Positions 9,307 through 18,641 of a stretch of DNA of 64,000 nucleotides are shown here, piece by piece. The DNA is taken from NCBI RefSeq assembly GCF_025143825.1, contig NZ_CP083560.1:2852001-2916000 (forward strand). The letters are read 5' to 3'. The stretch comes from Sulfitobacter sp. S223. GTDB lineage: Bacteria > Pseudomonadota > Alphaproteobacteria > Rhodobacterales > Rhodobacteraceae. The translations under genes were made by a program, and so were the position numbers. Position 1 is the first letter of the stretch. The number at the start of each line of letters is the position of its first letter. The notes beneath the pieces were generated by a model, which did no database searches, was not told where the DNA came from, and saw only the letters and a list, made by a program, of their open reading frames with translations.

Positions 9307-10940
9307 CCGAGCCACTTCTGAAAGTTCGCGATCTTAAAATCGGGGCAACGATCTATCCCCCCGGTGAAAAATCCCGCGAGATCGAGATCGTGCATGGCGT
9401 CGATTTCGATCTGGAGGCAGGCAAAGTGCTTGGCCTGATCGGTGAATCCGGTGCCGGCAAATCAACCATCGGTCTGGCTGCTATGGCGTACGGCCGTGGC
9501 GGTGTCGAGCTGACGGGCGGTGAAGTCTGGGTCAACGGACGGGACGTGCTAAAGTCAAAGATGGGCGACAAGCGACGCCTGCGTGGCGCCGAGGTGACGT
9601 ATGTCTCTCAATCGGCCGCAGCATCGTTCAATCCGGCAAAACGGATCATGGAGCAGGTGACAGAGGCCGCGATCGGCCAAGGCAAGTTTTCCCGCAAAGA
9701 AGCAGAAGAACGGGCCGTTGCGCTGTTTGAGAAGCTGGGCCTGCCCGATCCTGAAAACATCGGCTCGCGCTATCCGCACCAAGTGTCGGGTGGGCAATTG
9801 CAGCGTTGCATGACAGCGCTTGCGCTATGCCCACAGCCCGATCTGGTGGTGTTTGACGAACCGACAACCGCGCTTGATGTCACCACACAGATTGATGTGC
9901 TCGTAGCGATCAAAAATGCGATCCGCGATACAGGTGTCGCGGCGCTTTATATCACGCATGACCTTGCTGTTGTGGCTCAGGTGTCCGACCACATCATGGT
10001 GCTGCAACAAGGCGCGATGGTCGAATACGGGACGACCGACCAGATCATCAATAACCCGCGCGAAGACTACACCAAGGCGCTTGTTTCAGTCAGATCCATC
10101 AAACATATCGAGAAAGAGCCGACCGACACCCCGATCCTGAAAGTCGAAGGCGTCACTGCCCGCTACAAGGGTACCAACTTTGACGTTCTCAAGAATATCA
10201 ACGTAGATATCCATCCCGGTCAGACTTTGGCTGTGGTGGGTGAAAGCGGCTCGGGCAAATCCACGCTGGCACGGGTGATTACCGGACTGCTGCCGCCGTC
10301 AGCCGGTAAGATCACCTTTGACGGGCGGATTTTGTCACCCGATCTGGCGACCCGCCCCCGCGATGACCTGCGCGAATTGCAAATGATCTACCAGATGGCT
10401 GACACAGCAATGAACCCGCGCCAGACGGTCGGCACCATCATTGGCCGACCGCTTGAATTCTATTTTGGTTTAAAGGGCAAAGCCAAGCAGGAACGTATCC
10501 AGCAACTGCTGGACGAAATCGAATTAGGTGAAGGTTTTCAGGACCGCTATCCCGCAGAGCTGTCAGGTGGCCAAAAGCAGCGCGTCTGTATTGCACGCGC
10601 ATTGGCTGCCAAGCCCAAGCTTATCATTTGTGACGAAGTCACCAGCGCGCTTGATCCACTAGTGGCAGACGGCATTCTCAAACTGCTGCTCCGCCTGCAA
10701 AAAATCGAGGATGTTGCCTATCTGTTCATCACGCATGATCTGGCGACGGTCAAAGCCATTGCCGATAGCATCGCGGTGATGTTCCAAGGCAAAGTCGTCC
10801 GCTACGGCCCGAAATCTCAGGTCCTGTCGCCACCCTTTGACGACTACACCGATCTATTGCTCAGCTCTGTGCCAGAGATGAAGATTGGCTGGCTGGAAGA
10901 AACGATCGCCAACCGCAAGATGGAGAGCGCGGGGAACTAG
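9303..10940 (+). CDS. Fused dipeptide ABC transporter ATPase (DppD-DppF)
   Basis: 545 residues with two complete nucleotide-binding domains in one chain. The first has Walker A GESGAGKS, signature VSGGQLQR and Walker B LVVFDEP. The second, from about residue 275, has GESGSGKS, signature LSGGQKQR and Walker B LIICDEV. Fusion of the two ATPases is common for this transporter type in alphaproteobacteria. The start is the ATG at 9303 in the four-base overlap with the permease gene; an in-frame start 69 bases earlier lies well inside that gene. Cytoplasmic motor of the 5.9-10.9 kb transporter. Confidence 0.92.
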   Translation: MTEPLLKVRDLKIGATIYPPGEKSREIEIVHGVDFDLEAGKVLGLIGESGAGKSTIGLAAMAYGRGGVELTGGEVWVNGRDVLKSKMGDKRRLRGAEVTYVSQSAAASFNPAKRIMEQVTEAAIGQGKFSRKEAEERAVALFEKLGLPDPENIGSRYPHQVSGGQLQRCMTALALCPQPDLVVFDEPTTALDVTTQIDVLVAIKNAIRDTGVAALYITHDLAVVAQVSDHIMVLQQGAMVEYGTTDQIINNPREDYTKALVSVRSIKHIEKEPTDTPILKVEGVTARYKGTNFDVLKNINVDIHPGQTLAVVGESGSGKSTLARVITGLLPPSAGKITFDGRILSPDLATRPRDDLRELQMIYQMADTAMNPRQTVGTIIGRPLEFYFGLKGKAKQERIQQLLDEIELGEGFQDRYPAELSGGQKQRVCIARALAAKPKLIICDEVTSALDPLVADGILKLLLRLQKIEDVAYLFITHDLATVKAIADSIAVMFQGKVVRYGPKSQVLSPPFDDYTDLLLSSVPEMKIGWLEETIANRKMESAGN

Positions 10941-10946
10941 CAAACG

Positions 10947-11687
10947 ATGTATGATCCCAAAGGCAATGGCAGGGATAAGGCAGTGCAATCGGTGCAGTTC
11001 ACCGAAAGCCTGCCGCCCGAACATCTGCGCGGCCTTGTACACCGCTATATCGAATTGCGCACCGACGGGGCAATAGATCAGGACTATCGCTTTCATGCAT
11101 TGCCCGATGCCTGCGCCTATGTGGTTTTTGACCAACGCGATCCATCCATCACGGGCGCTTCAAAGCTGCGCGCGACAGCGCAGGAGTTCAACCTTGGTCG
11201 GGAGTTTCACTTCGTCAATATCCGGTTTCTGCCCGGTGTTTGGCAAACCAACCGTGCCCCTTTGACCGAAGGGATTATCGACCAAGCCTATTCCGGCTCC
11301 CTGCCCCTGCACGCAATAAATCAAAGCCTTCTGGGGGCGGAATTCGAAGCGCAGCAAGACACCCTTACAAAACTGGTTGAGCAACTGGCTGGCGAGGGGG
11401 TTATCGCGCCCAATCCGGTCACTGACAGGATATTCCAGAACCTTGACGATATCTCTTCTGTCGCGGATATGGCCTCGGTCTGCGATCTATCTGCGCGGCA
11501 ACTTCAGCGCGTCCTTAAATCTACCACAGGCTTTACACCGCATGATTTTCTCAAGGTTTTGCGCCTGCAACAATCCCTCAATGGCAACGATACGTGGGAC
11601 TATGCCGATCAGTCCCATTTCATCCACTCCTTTCGCCGTGCAACCGGCTATACGCCAGGAAAACACGCCCGAAAGTTCGATGTCTGA
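10947..11687 (+). CDS. AraC-family transcriptional regulator
   Basis: 246 residues. The C-terminal 100 carry an AraC-type double helix-turn-helix, recognisable from SARQLQRVLKSTTGFTPHDF and the later SHFIHSFRRATGYTPG. The N-terminal part is a sensory domain I cannot assign. It starts six bases after the ATPase stop, so it is probably part of the transporter operon and may regulate it or the VOC gene behind it. Confidence 0.85.
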   Translation: MYDPKGNGRDKAVQSVQFTESLPPEHLRGLVHRYIELRTDGAIDQDYRFHALPDACAYVVFDQRDPSITGASKLRATAQEFNLGREFHFVNIRFLPGVWQTNRAPLTEGIIDQAYSGSLPLHAINQSLLGAEFEAQQDTLTKLVEQLAGEGVIAPNPVTDRIFQNLDDISSVADMASVCDLSARQLQRVLKSTTGFTPHDFLKVLRLQQSLNGNDTWDYADQSHFIHSFRRATGYTPGKHARKFDV

Positions 11688-11755
11688 AATCTACAATACG
11701 GGGCTGTAAGCCTGCGGTACTTTTGTCTCATCACATCGAGACAAGGAGTGAAAAG

Positions 11756-12136
11756 ATGACACAGATGAACGCAGTTGGATGGTTTGACATCTACGCAAAC
11801 GACCTGCCCCGCGCCGTAGCTTTCTATGAGACGGTTCTCGACCTTACGCTGGAAGACATGGGCGATCCCACGGGCGAGACCGAGATGAAGAGCTTTCCCA
11901 CTGACATGGCAAACTATGGCGCGGGTGGCGCGATCACCAAATCCCCACATGCAAAACCGGGCGTCGGCGGCACAACCATCTACTTCTCCGTTGCCGATTG
12001 CGCAGTGAATGAAGGACGGGTGACCAAGGCTGGGGGCCTGATTGTGCGTCCAAAATTCTCGATCGGGGATTTCGGGTGGATCACCCTGTGCATGGACACC
12101 GAAGGCAATCTGATCGGCTTCAATTCCATGCAGTGA
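11756..12136 (+). CDS. VOC (glyoxalase/bleomycin-resistance) family protein
   Basis: 126-residue single-domain member of the vicinal-oxygen-chelate fold. Visible family traits are W-F-x-I-x-A-x-D-L-x-R-A-x-x-F-Y near the start, F-P near residue 46, and the closing D-x-E-G-N-x-I-G-x-x-S/N-M block with the Glu metal-ligand position. These small proteins often sit beside an AraC gene, as here. Substrate unknown. The ATG at 11756 follows AAGGAGTGAAAAG, so longer starts are not needed. Confidence 0.8.
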   Translation: MTQMNAVGWFDIYANDLPRAVAFYETVLDLTLEDMGDPTGETEMKSFPTDMANYGAGGAITKSPHAKPGVGGTTIYFSVADCAVNEGRVTKAGGLIVRPKFSIGDFGWITLCMDTEGNLIGFNSMQ

Positions 12137-12143
12137 TTGACCA

Positions 12144-12175
12144 CGCGTGCACTGGCCGCTTAGCCGTTGCACGCG
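12144..12175 (+). terminator. Hairpin terminator after the VOC gene
   Basis: CGCGTGCA (12144-12151) and TGCACGCG (12168-12175) form a perfect 8-bp GC-rich stem seven bases past the VOC stop. It likely ends the transporter/AraC/VOC transcript before the phosphodiesterase gene. No long T-run follows. Confidence 0.55.
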
Positions 12176-12220
12176 CAGCTTTGCTGCGATTAGATGCACG
12201 GGTATCCGCAGGAGGAACCC

Positions 12221-13057
12221 ATGGACAAAAAGCTACTACTTATCATTCTTGACGGGGTCCCCTACCGCAACTGGCGGCGTCTTTTTGGCAATCTAGAGGG
12301 ATGGGTGGACAGCGGCGACGCAAGGGTGTGGAAAATCCGGTCGGTCCTGCCGTCGATCTCTGCCTCATGCTATGCATCAATTCATACCGGTGTTGCGCCA
12401 GCGGTCCACGGGTGCACCGGAAACGGCAACGTCTTTCGATTGAAAGAGCCAGATGTTTTCTCCCAGACACGCAAGGCAGGCGGTGTGACTGGCGCTGTCG
12501 CACATAGTTTCTGGTCCGAGTTTTTTAACCGCCATCCTTTCGACTATGTCCGCGATATCGAATATGACGAACCCGAAAGCAACACGATCAACCACGGTCG
12601 CTTTCACACCATGACCGGCTATGGTTCGGCCAACCAAATGACACCTTCAGATGTGGATCTTTTTGCCTCTCTGACGAACCTGTGCCTGAGGTTTGGTTTG
12701 AACTACGGAATGCTGCACACCTGCACGCTCGATAGCATGGGCCATCGGTTTTTCCATGATTGTCAGGAAATGGATCATGCCTGCTTTGTCATGGATGAGA
12801 TGCTTGCGCCTTTCATCCCGAAATGGCGCGCGGCAGGGTATGAGGTGATGGTCACCGCCGATCACGGACAAGACGCGCGCGGTCATCACGGCGGGCGAGA
12901 TCCGTTGCAGCAAGAGGCTGCGATCTATTATTTCGGAGACGCCGACGGACCGGATGAAGAGACCGTCATTGACCAGCTCCAGCTTGCCCCGACGATCCTC
13001 GGCCGTCTTGGCGCACCTATCCCCGACACCATGAAATCAAAAAGCTTTCTGACCTAA
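12221..13057 (+). CDS. Alkaline-phosphatase-superfamily phosphodiesterase (nucleotide pyrophosphatase type)
   Basis: 278 residues. It matches the type I phosphodiesterase branch of the alkaline phosphatase superfamily: metal-binding Asp in ILDGVP near residue 10, a Ser/Thr-rich nucleophile region (SISASCYASIHTG), D-S-M-G-H near 170, and A-D-H-G-Q with a following H-H-G-G. The ATG at 12221 has a strong site (AGGAGGAACCC); an in-frame ATG 27 bases earlier does not. Such enzymes split phosphodiester or phosphonate-type bonds; substrate unknown. No signal peptide is seen. Confidence 0.8.
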   Translation: MDKKLLLIILDGVPYRNWRRLFGNLEGWVDSGDARVWKIRSVLPSISASCYASIHTGVAPAVHGCTGNGNVFRLKEPDVFSQTRKAGGVTGAVAHSFWSEFFNRHPFDYVRDIEYDEPESNTINHGRFHTMTGYGSANQMTPSDVDLFASLTNLCLRFGLNYGMLHTCTLDSMGHRFFHDCQEMDHACFVMDEMLAPFIPKWRAAGYEVMVTADHGQDARGHHGGRDPLQQEAAIYYFGDADGPDEETVIDQLQLAPTILGRLGAPIPDTMKSKSFLT

Positions 13058-13068
13058 CACAGCGCGCG

Positions 13069-13992
13069 TCAGTAAGGCCAGTTGCCTTCGGCCAACGCAT
13101 TGACAGCCCCGGCGACGCGATCAAAGAACGCAGCCCCGCGCGCGCTGACATGCCGCGCGCGCAAGCAGCCATGCACCAACCCTGCCTCGTTGAACCACAC
13201 CGCGCGGCCACCAGCCGTAAGGATCGCATCACGGTAGCTTTCACCATCGCTGGACAGAGGGTCACATTCGGCAGTGACGATCACCGTCGGCGGGAGGTCT
13301 GAAAAATTTGTGTCATGCAGCGGTGCATAGCGCGGATCATCTTTCGGCGGCACGGCACCGCCGGTGCGGACCGTCTGATAGAACAGCATATCGCGCGTGG
13401 TTAGTTCAGGCGCATCGGCGTGTTCGATATAGCTGCCCTTTGTCGGGTCTCCGCCCAAGCCGGGATAAATCAGCACCTGCCCCGCCACCCGCGCACGCGC
13501 ATGATGGGTCACAGCAGCGCCAAGATTGCCTCCCGCACTATCCCCTGCGATCAGGACAGGACCAGAGAACGCCTGAGAGATCGCCTCAAACGCTGCGAAA
13601 GCATCAGTATAGCAGCCGGGGAACACAACTTCAGGGGCCAAACCATAATCGACCGAGATTACCCGCACTCCTGCCCGCGCGCATAGCTCGGCACAGACAT
13701 CATCATGGCTATGCAACCCACCGACGACAAAACCGCCGCCGTGATAATAGACCAGTGTCGCCTCGGGGTTGCCGGCCTCATAGCGACGGCATGGAACGCC
13801 TGCATAGGGTTCATCCCACGTGCGCACGCCGTCTGGATGGGGGGCATGAAATGCTGCGCACATGTCGTCATAGACGGCGCGTTGCTGGGTGATAGTCAGA
13901 TCAACCGCATCGGGGGGATAAAATTCCGCCCCCCGTGCAATATATGCGCGCACCTCGTCATCAAGGAGCGCGCTATAGTCAGGCTTGCTCAA
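13069..13992 (-). CDS. Alpha/beta hydrolase, hormone-sensitive-lipase family
   Basis: 307 residues with the HSL-family oxyanion motif HGGG (in VYYHGGGFVVGG) and nucleophile elbow GDSAGG; catalytic Asp and His are plausible in ECDPL and L-V-H-G-C-L near the end. Likely a carboxylesterase on short acyl esters. The best start is TTG at 13992, which overlaps the TGA of the acyl-CoA synthetase gene (TTGA), implying translational coupling; an ATG at 14007 would extend five codons into that gene. The pairing suggests a lactone or ester cleaved to an acid that is then activated to its CoA thioester. Confidence 0.82.
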   Translation of the reverse strand: MSKPDYSALLDDEVRAYIARGAEFYPPDAVDLTITQQRAVYDDMCAAFHAPHPDGVRTWDEPYAGVPCRRYEAGNPEATLVYYHGGGFVVGGLHSHDDVCAELCARAGVRVISVDYGLAPEVVFPGCYTDAFAAFEAISQAFSGPVLIAGDSAGGNLGAAVTHHARARVAGQVLIYPGLGGDPTKGSYIEHADAPELTTRDMLFYQTVRTGGAVPPKDDPRYAPLHDTNFSDLPPTVIVTAECDPLSSDGESYRDAILTAGGRAVWFNEAGLVHGCLRARHVSARGAAFFDRVAGAVNALAEGNWPY

Positions 13993-15869
13993 GCAGCAGC
14001 GTCCCATTGCGTGACGAAGTCACCCAAGACCCCGCCCACTGCCGCAGCATCCGCGCCATTCATCGAGATGACGGCAACAAGGCCACGCTTCTTGTCATCC
14101 ACCACGTGATCAACACGCGCAGGCACACCTGCTTTTTCCAGAGCAGCGTCAAAGACGCGGGTGATGGCCTTGCGACGCAAGTCAGGCTTGAAAATCTTGC
14201 CAACAGCCGTTTTCGGCAGCTCATCCATGATTTCCATATACTTGGGTTGTGCAGCCCGCTCGTGTACCTTCGCCTTACAGAATTCCATCAACTCTTCTGT
14301 GGTGACGGACGCGCCAGCGACAAGCTCGACAAAGGCGCTGGGGACTTCACCCGCATGCGCGTCGGGTTGTCCGATCGCACCTGCAAAGGCAACAGCGTCA
14401 TGGCCAAGCAGCGCCTCTTCGATCTCGGCGGGGTCGATGTTGTGGCCCCCACGGATGATCAGGTCCTTCGCGCGGCCAGTGATCCAGATATAGCCATCCT
14501 CGTCCTTGCGGCCCAGATCGCCGGTCCGCAGGTACTTTTCGTCATAGAAGAGATCTTTGTTTTTGTCGGCCTCGGTGTAAGTATTTCCGGCGAACACACC
14601 GGGGTTGGAGACGCAAATCTCGCCCACTTCGTCCACGTCTGCATCAACCGGCCCGTCTGGTGTCCCCTTGATAATGCGCACACGGGAGTAAGGGAATTCG
14701 ACGCCGACTGATCCGACTTTCTTGATGCCGTCTGACGGGTTGCCCGAGACCATAACCGTGGCTTCTGTCAGACCGTAACCTTCGAGGATTTGAACACCGG
14801 TGGCTTTCTCGAACCGGCGGAACAGCTCCATCGGCAAAGCAGCGGAGCCACTGAATGTGCTTTTTACCGTGCTGATGTCTGCATCTACAGGACGCTGCAT
14901 CATCGCTGAAATTGCAGTTGGCACACCAATAATAAAGCTGATCTTCCAACGTTCGACCAGTTTCCAGATATTGTCGAAAACCCCGTCACCGCGATAGCCC
15001 TGAGGCGTTGGAAAGACAACATGCGCGCCAGCTGTCACCGCGCCCATGACGATCACATGGCATGCAAAAACATGGAACAAGGGCAGCGGACAAAGGATAT
15101 TATCCGTTTCGTCCAGCAGGAGCGTTTGACCGATCCAGCCATTGTAGATCATACCGGAGTATTTGTGCTGGGCGACCTTTGGCATGCCCGTGGTGCCGCC
15201 CGTGTGGAAATAGCAGGCCACGCGGTCTTCTGCCGGGTCCTCGAATTGCAGCGTTTTCGGCTGCTTTGCCATCTCTTCGTTCAAGTTCTTGTAAGTCGCC
15301 TGATTTTGCACGCTGCGCTTTGGACGGATCAGCGGCACGATGACCTTTTTCAGGCCAGTCAGATAGCGGTGCAGGTCAACTTCCAGAACAGTTTTCACAT
15401 TCGGCGCCAAGGCCACAGCCTCGGCGGTTTTGTCGGCTACATCGGTTTTCGGGAAAGGCCGCAGCGTCACCACAACCTTTGCGTTGGTTTCCCGCAGGAT
15501 CGCACCGATCTGTTCGGCGTCCAGCAGCGGGTTGATCGGGTTGACGATCCCGGCAACGGCGCCCGCAAGGAACGTGACTGCCGTCTCGCTTGTGTTGGGT
15601 AGAACATAGGCCACCACATCGTCCGGCCCTACGCCCAAGGAGCGGAACAAGTTGGCCGCCTGAACAGTTTTGTCGTGAAATTCCTGCCACGTCAGCGTCT
15701 CTGCGGGGTCTTTCGGACCCGAAAACAGCTGATAGCTGACGGCGTTACGATTTGGAAATTTGGATGTTGTGTCTGCCAACAGGCTATAGAGCGTCTTGTG
15801 GACGTCGCGGTCTTCCCACGCGCTCTCTGCCTCAATGGCATCACGATCAATGATTCCAGTATATCCCAT
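13989..15869 (-). CDS. Acyl-CoA synthetase (AMP-forming)
   Basis: 626-residue ANL-superfamily ligase that activates a carboxylic acid with ATP and CoA. Visible core motifs: the P-loop-like TGGTTGMPKVAQ, the A5 motif EGYGLTEAT, the hinge region YLRTGDLGRKDEDGYIWI, and the C-terminal PKTAVGKIFKPDLR with the catalytic Lys. The longer N-terminus is in the range of fatty-acid and branched-acid ligases; the chain specificity cannot be read. Coupled to the esterase gene downstream. Confidence 0.88.
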   Translation of the reverse strand: MGYTGIIDRDAIEAESAWEDRDVHKTLYSLLADTTSKFPNRNAVSYQLFSGPKDPAETLTWQEFHDKTVQAANLFRSLGVGPDDVVAYVLPNTSETAVTFLAGAVAGIVNPINPLLDAEQIGAILRETNAKVVVTLRPFPKTDVADKTAEAVALAPNVKTVLEVDLHRYLTGLKKVIVPLIRPKRSVQNQATYKNLNEEMAKQPKTLQFEDPAEDRVACYFHTGGTTGMPKVAQHKYSGMIYNGWIGQTLLLDETDNILCPLPLFHVFACHVIVMGAVTAGAHVVFPTPQGYRGDGVFDNIWKLVERWKISFIIGVPTAISAMMQRPVDADISTVKSTFSGSAALPMELFRRFEKATGVQILEGYGLTEATVMVSGNPSDGIKKVGSVGVEFPYSRVRIIKGTPDGPVDADVDEVGEICVSNPGVFAGNTYTEADKNKDLFYDEKYLRTGDLGRKDEDGYIWITGRAKDLIIRGGHNIDPAEIEEALLGHDAVAFAGAIGQPDAHAGEVPSAFVELVAGASVTTEELMEFCKAKVHERAAQPKYMEIMDELPKTAVGKIFKPDLRRKAITRVFDAALEKAGVPARVDHVVDDKKRGLVAVISMNGADAAAVGGVLGDFVTQWDAAA

Positions 15870-16048
15870 TTTTCTTCCTCCCCTGCGCTGCCACTTTGTG
15901 CGGCTTGCGTTTTATAGCTACGGCACGATGACGCCCTTGCCAAAATAATTCAAGCAAAGCGTACCGACCGACGCAGCGTTACAGGCATGCTTGCCCAAAC
16001 GTCAGCTCTATTCTGGAAATATGGGCATGGTCCGCGCAATGCGGAAGG

Positions 16049-16080
16049 GCCACACCCTGAACACGCAGTCAGGGTGTGGC
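16049..16080 (-). terminator. Strong hairpin after the BON-LysM gene
   Basis: GCCACACCCTGA (16049-16060) and TCAGGGTGTGGC (16069-16080) are a perfect 12-bp inverted repeat with an 8-base loop, seven bases past the stop of the leftward BON-LysM gene. There is no T-run, but stem strength and position make a terminator the best reading. Confidence 0.65.
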
Positions 16081-16087
16081 AAACTTC

Positions 16088-16519
16088 TTAAAGCGTAGGG
16101 ATACGAAGAACCTGACCGGGGTAGATTTTGTCCGGATGCGTCAGCATTGGCTTGTTCGCCTCAAAGATCTTTTCGTAATGCGCGCCGTTACCAAGCGTCT
16201 TTTCAGAGATAGCCCAAAGGGTATCGCCTTTTTCGACCGTGTGGAACGTAGGCTCGCCTTCGCCGCCCTGCACGTCATCCTCGACTGCCGACACGCCTTC
16301 GACGTTGCCTACGGCCAGAATTACTTTTTCGCGCATCTCTTGGCTGGCCGCTTTACCAGTCACTTTGACTTTGTCGCCTTCGACTTTGATGTCCAGACCC
16401 TCTGCGTCCAGACCAAGCTCTTTCAGCTCGTCCTGAAGGGCCGCACCGGATACTTCCGCATCATCTTCGCCGCCAAAAACCTTTTTGCCAGCATCTTTTA
16501 CAAAGCTCCACAAACCCAT
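16088..16519 (-). CDS. BON-LysM protein, Kbp (YgaU)-like
   Basis: 143 residues: a BON domain at about 25-85 followed by a C-terminal LysM domain at about 92-142 (HTVEKGDTLWAISEKTLGNG, ending V-L-R-I-P). This order and size match Escherichia coli Kbp/YgaU (149 residues), a cytoplasmic potassium-binding protein. No signal peptide is present, in agreement. The name LysM here does not by itself imply peptidoglycan binding. A strong hairpin follows the stop. Confidence 0.85.
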   Translation of the reverse strand: MGLWSFVKDAGKKVFGGEDDAEVSGAALQDELKELGLDAEGLDIKVEGDKVKVTGKAASQEMREKVILAVGNVEGVSAVEDDVQGGEGEPTFHTVEKGDTLWAISEKTLGNGAHYEKIFEANKPMLTHPDKIYPGQVLRIPTL

Positions 16520-16591
16520 TTGAATACTCCCTTAATGGATACATTTACCACAAGACTGTTTCACCTTGCGGTACACATACGCAAGGGGGAA

Positions 16592-18394
16592 TTACTCTGC
16601 CGCTATGCCGTCCGTGAATTGCAAACGTGCTAGTCGTGCGTACAGTCCACCCTTGGCCACCAAGGCATCATGCGTGCCTGTGTCCACGATATGCCCATTT
16701 TCAAGTACGACAATGCGGTCGGCTTTCTTCACGGTCGCCAGACGATGGGCCACGATCAATGTGGTCCGATCAGCGCTCAGGTCTTCAACAGCCGCCTGAA
16801 CCGCGCGTTCACTTTCAGCGTCCAAGGCGCTGGTCGCTTCATCCAGCAAAAGAACGGGTGCCGCACGCAGAATAGCACGCGCGATGGCGATCCGCTGTTT
16901 CTGACCACCCGACAGCATCACACCGCGTTCACCCAGATAACTGTCATAGCCTTCGGGCAATGCCGCGATAAAGTCGTGCGCCGCCGCAGCGCGGGCGGCG
17001 GTTTCAATTTCGGCATCGGTCGCGTCAGGGCGGCCAAAGCGGATATTCTCACGCGCAGAGGCGGCAAATATCACGGGATCTTGCGGCACGAGCGCGATCT
17101 CACGACGGAAGGCATCGCGATTGAGGTCGCGCAGATCAATGCCATCAAAGGTAATGCGGCCTGATTGCGGGTCGTAAAAGCGCAGGATCATCTGAATGAT
17201 CGTGGTCTTACCGGCACCGGATGGACCAACGAATGCCACTGTCTCACCCGGCTTGATCTCAAGCGTGACACCGTCCAGCGCAGCCGTCTCAGGGCGAGCA
17301 GGGTAGCGAAAGCTGACATTTTCAAAGCGAATATGCCCTTGCACGGGGACAGGCAAAACTTGCGCAGTTGCCGGATCGTTCACCGGATCTTGCGTTTCCA
17401 GCAGGTCCACCAGACGCTCGGTCGCACCGGCAGCGCGCTGAAGCTCTGACCAAATCTCGGACAGAGCCGCCACGGCACCGGCCACCATCACCGCGTAGAT
17501 GACAAATTGCACCAACGCACCCACGGTCATCACTTCGGCGCGCACATCACGCGCCCCGATCCAAAGAACTCCGACAACGCCAGAGAACACCAGAAAGATC
17601 ACGATTGTCGTCAAAAATGCACGGGTCCGGATGCGCCGACGCGCGGCGTCAAAGGAGCTTTCGGTCATTTGTGCGAATTGCGCGCGGCTGGCTGCCTCAT
17701 GGGTGAATGCCTGCACCGTTTGCACAGCACTCAGGCTTTCAGAGGCATTGCCGGACGAGGCCGCAATCCAGTCTTGATTTTCGCGGCTGATAACCCGCAG
17801 GCGGCGGCCCAACACCAGTATCGGAATAACCACAGCAGGCACGATCAACAGCACCAACCCCGCCAACTTGGCCGAGGTCAGCAGCATCAGGACCAGCCCG
17901 CCAATGAATGTAAGGAAATTGCGCAGGGCAATGGAAATCGACGATCCGATGACGCTGAGGATCAGCGTGGTGTCTGTCGTGATACGGCTCAGCACTTCGC
18001 CGGTCATGATTCGCTCGTAAAAGACCGGACTCATGGAAATCACGCGGTCGAAAGTCGCTTTGCGGATGTCGGCCACCACGCGTTCGCCCAACCGTGTCAC
18101 AAGCGCGTAGCGCAGCGCCGACCCCACAGCGAGCAATCCCGCGATTGCCAATGCAGCAAGGAAATACTGATCAAGCAGGGCTGCCTCACCGGAATTGAAG
18201 CTATCCACGACACGCCGCACAGCCAACGGCAGGGTAAGCGAGATCATCGCCGTGGAGACAAGTGCCAACAACGCACCAACCAGCAACAAGCGGTAAGGCC
18301 GCATGAACGGCAGCAATGCCCCCAAAGCGCCAATGCGGCGGGACCGCTCACGTTCTTCGGTAGCGGAAGGTGGGGGCGTGGGGCTATCCGCCAT
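16592..18394 (-). CDS. ABC exporter, fused membrane and ATPase domains (MsbA-like)
   Basis: 600-residue half-transporter that should dimerise in the inner membrane. Six membrane segments lie within about 25-310; the ATPase domain spans about 350-590 with Walker A GPSGAGKTT, signature LSGGQKQRIAIA, Walker B VLLLDEATSALD and the H-loop VAHRL. The N-terminus is rich in Ser/Pro/Glu/Arg. The sequence type is that of lipid or drug exporters; the substrate is not evident. It stands alone between the Kbp-like gene and tRNA-Gly. Confidence 0.88.
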   Translation of the reverse strand: MADSPTPPPSATEERERSRRIGALGALLPFMRPYRLLLVGALLALVSTAMISLTLPLAVRRVVDSFNSGEAALLDQYFLAALAIAGLLAVGSALRYALVTRLGERVVADIRKATFDRVISMSPVFYERIMTGEVLSRITTDTTLILSVIGSSISIALRNFLTFIGGLVLMLLTSAKLAGLVLLIVPAVVIPILVLGRRLRVISRENQDWIAASSGNASESLSAVQTVQAFTHEAASRAQFAQMTESSFDAARRRIRTRAFLTTIVIFLVFSGVVGVLWIGARDVRAEVMTVGALVQFVIYAVMVAGAVAALSEIWSELQRAAGATERLVDLLETQDPVNDPATAQVLPVPVQGHIRFENVSFRYPARPETAALDGVTLEIKPGETVAFVGPSGAGKTTIIQMILRFYDPQSGRITFDGIDLRDLNRDAFRREIALVPQDPVIFAASARENIRFGRPDATDAEIETAARAAAAHDFIAALPEGYDSYLGERGVMLSGGQKQRIAIARAILRAAPVLLLDEATSALDAESERAVQAAVEDLSADRTTLIVAHRLATVKKADRIVVLENGHIVDTGTHDALVAKGGLYARLARLQFTDGIAAE

Positions 18395-18493
18395 GCGCTT
18401 TCCTTTATTCTATTTGTGCAAGGCTTATTGGCGCGCGGACACGTCGGGGTCAAGCGCTGCTCTGTCGCAGGTATCAGGGAAAACGGGGGGAAT

Positions 18494-18567
18494 GGAGCGG
18501 GCGGAGGGAATCGAACCCTCATCTTCAGTTTGGAAAACTGAGGTCTTAACCATTACACAACGCCCGC
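18494..18567 (-). tRNA. tRNA-Gly (anticodon TCC)
   Basis: On the minus strand a full cloverleaf can be drawn: acceptor GCGGGCG/CGCCCGC, D-loop AATGGTTAA, anticodon stem TCAGT/ACTGA around loop TTTCCAA (anticodon TCC), and T-arm GGGTTCGATTCCC. The discriminator is T, usual for glycine tRNAs, and CCA is encoded at 18496-18494. Confidence 0.96.
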
Positions 18568-18641
18568 AACTGGTGATTGGTTATGACATCAAGGATGAAG
18601 CGTCAAGATGTTGAAATGCTGAACTTGCTTCCTGCGGGTGA

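Noticed and set aside
17507..18541. 344-codon plus-strand frame
   Set aside because: Antisense to the ABC exporter and runs into tRNA-Gly; composition is typical of a shadow frame.
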